From positions 1-46,353 of IMG/VR virus record IMGVR_UViG_3300028384_000761: a stretch of DNA of 46,353 bases. The stretch is one strand, 5' to 3'. Numbering within the stretch: position 1 is the first letter of the stretch; every line of letters begins with the position of its first letter. Below are positions 45,102 through 46,353 of this stretch, in pieces. A program made the translations under genes and the position numbers. The stretch is from a virus. The notes beneath the pieces are model-generated. The model searched no databases and had not been told where the DNA came from. It saw nothing but the letters and a program-made list of their open reading frames with translations.

Positions 45102-45649
45102 CATTCTTCCTCTCCAAATGATATGTCAGCGTAAGCCAATTTGCCCGTGTTGTGATCGACAAAGCGAACACGCCCACGCTTACGCACAGCGACACCCAAT
45201 TCGTAGCATCGCCTCGCTTCTTCAATAGCGAACCTCGCAACCTTATGGTAGTCGCCTTGGCGGTATGCTGTGTATTTTTTCACAGCCGATACAATTTCCT
45301 GATGAAACCCACGCACCTTGTTCCACCTGCACAAATCCGACAAGGGGAAGCGTTTGCCTTCGTTTTGAAGAACATCTGCACTCGCCTCTTTGGTGAGCCT
45401 GAGCAAATCAACCGTGTCGCTCAAAACGATAGCAGGGGGTAGGTTGTGTCCAATGTAAGGACCATCCGCATTAAATTCCTCAATGGGGAATTGAGCCATT
45501 CGTGATAAACGAGGTATAAATTCAAGGTCGCTGTAAATGCGCTCGTGCTTACCGTCATAGACGGCATAGAGGATTGGTGTTAAATCACCACGGTAGCCTT
45601 CGCTCGCCAAGTCCCCGTCAAATACAATCGCCAATCCAAATTTCATCAT
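45101..45649 (-). CDS. DnaQ-like (DEDD) exonuclease-related protein, degenerate
   Basis: This 182-residue protein starts at the ATG at 45649 (an alternative at 45646 is the next codon). The order resembles predicted 3'-5' exonucleases related to the PolB exonuclease domain. FDGD at 10-13 lies where these have FDxE. YIGHNLP is followed by SDTVDLLRL, as in the second motif with its Asp. RFPLSDLC is the usual following helix, and GDYHKVARFAIEEARRCYEL stands where the last Y/H...D motif lies. The final catalytic Asp is not evident, so activity is uncertain; it may be a repurposed replication-associated fold. The ATGA overlap links it to the gene upstream. Confidence 0.4.
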   Translation of the reverse strand: MMKFGLAIVFDGDLASEGYRGDLTPILYAVYDGKHERIYSDLEFIPRLSRMAQFPIEEFNADGPYIGHNLPPAIVLSDTVDLLRLTKEASADVLQNEGKRFPLSDLCRWNKVRGFHQEIVSAVKKYTAYRQGDYHKVARFAIEEARRCYELGVAVRKRGRVRFVDHNTGKLAYADISFGEEE

Positions 45650-46353
45650 TTAGCACCCCATGATAACACAACAAAATTCCTGCCTCCTTGACCCGATTTG
45701 CTGATTTGAACCTGCTTTGAATCCCGCAATTTCTTGAACCTTCTTTGAGCCGTGATGTTAGCGATGCACTGCTGAGTCGCATACATATCCAACAATTCGG
45801 TCTGCATGACCTTCTCAATGCCGTCAGCCTCATCGGTGTAGCGTTTGCACGCATTGAACGCACTTGTCCATGCCGCACGCTGTGATGCAATTTTCTTTTT
45901 CTCAGACACATTTTGCTTTTGTTCAAGCCAAATGATGAGGTTGTGAAAGTTATCGTAAATCATCTCCGAAGCCATCATCACATGATCTTCAGTCAATACA
46001 GGAGAGCGCATGATGGTGGCTATCAGGTTGGTGAATATCATTGTGTAATTCTCAATGTTAGGGATGAAGGACAGGGCTGTTTCACGCACATCATCGCTTG
46101 ATATGTCGTTAGCCAATTGGTAATAATCGTCCGTAGCATTGAGTAGTGCCGCACTATAACCGGGCGACACCGTGAATATGTCATAGGCGTGGTGCATAGC
46201 CGCTTCTTCACGCTCTTGGTCGCTGAGTCTGTCCCACTGTTCAGCACGACTTATGGTGTAAGTGAAGGCGTTTCCTTCCTCGTCCACACGCTCAACCACC
46301 TCGTCAGCCAATTCCATAGCGTCAAACAAACGACCCTTCACCAAGTCCACACA
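45646..46353 (-). CDS. C-terminal part of a large protein, probably replication-related (partial)
   Basis: The frame is open to the window's right edge, so the start is missing; 235 residues are visible. The part is almost all helical (VRETALSFIPNIENYTMIFT; EDHVMMASEMIYDNFHNLII). It ends in what looks like a winged helix (TELLDMYATQQCIANITAQR, RFKKLRDSKQVQISKSG, NFVVLSW). A helical bundle plus winged helix at the end is seen in several viral helicase/primase proteins, which would fit the exonuclease-like gene downstream. No catalytic motif is in view, so this is a guess. Confidence 0.5.
   Translation of the reverse strand, partial: CVDLVKGRLFDAMELADEVVERVDEEGNAFTYTISRAEQWDRLSDQEREEAAMHHAYDIFTVSPGYSAALLNATDDYYQLANDISSDDVRETALSFIPNIENYTMIFTNLIATIMRSPVLTEDHVMMASEMIYDNFHNLIIWLEQKQNVSEKKKIASQRAAWTSAFNACKRYTDEADGIEKVMQTELLDMYATQQCIANITAQRRFKKLRDSKQVQISKSGQGGRNFVVLSWGAK

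Noticed and set aside
1-46353. tRNA genes, CRISPR arrays, insertion sequences, integrase or lysis cassette
   Set aside because: I looked for cloverleaf-like segments, regular direct repeats, transposase or recombinase motifs and short holin-like membrane genes and saw none.

Overview
The window is most of the late region of a double-stranded DNA head-tail virus (Caudoviricetes, siphovirus-like), with the edge of its early or replication region. The host is probably archaeal. The ribosome-binding sites are overwhelmingly GGTGA/GAGGTGAT placed 4-7 bases before the start, the pattern expected of an archaeal 16S 3' end, rather than bacterial AGGAGG. Coding density, balanced base composition and many small zinc-finger proteins also fit an archaeal virus. 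A marine euryarchaeal host such as Poseidoniales is my best guess, but nothing in the window proves it. I see no tRNA, CRISPR, IS element, integrase or lysis gene, and no gene-free stretch longer than about 60 bases.

Layout, plus strand. Positions 2-127 hold the end of an upstream gene. Then come the large terminase subunit (138-1574), a protein of unknown role, the portal with a zinc-ribbon insert (2808-4589), and five small head-module proteins. A 1162-residue protein follows (7247-10735) with what looks like a degenerate ATP-dependent DNA ligase domain. Next are the prohead protease with a scaffold-like tail (10768-12105) and the HK97-type major capsid protein (12117-13283). After small capsid-associated proteins come the head-tail adaptor (15285-16901), tail terminator candidate (17163-17597), tail tube (17604-19516), a SAP-domain protein, the G/GT-type tail assembly chaperone pair with a -1 frameshift heptamer, a short tape measure protein (20597-22106), and four distal tail genes ending in a 2974-residue hub/fibre protein (31822-40747). 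A first cytosine-C5 DNA methyltransferase (41088-42200) sits inside the tail operon, followed by a further tail-like protein and a basic zinc-ribbon protein.

Layout, minus strand. From the right end inward there is the C-terminus of a large protein, a degenerate DnaQ-like exonuclease, a 30-residue CxxC protein, a two-finger protein and a second cytosine-C5 methyltransferase. These genes converge on the structural operon near 43.5-43.7 kb. Genes on both strands are tightly coupled by ATGA, TGATG, TAATG and TAGTG overlaps.

Six genes are broken by a single-base gain or loss in a short homopolymer, and restoring one base gives a convincing continuous protein in each. This looks like residual long-read indel error, although real mutation cannot be excluded. 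The chaperone shift differs: it has a canonical X XXY YYZ heptamer and sits exactly where tail phages use programmed frameshifting.

The main items to follow up are the ligase-like domain in a head protein, the programmed frameshift, a beta-rich cassette of about 60 residues copied through the tail proteins, and the apparent total absence of four palindromic tetramers (AGCT, CTAG, GTAC, ACGT) from the whole window.
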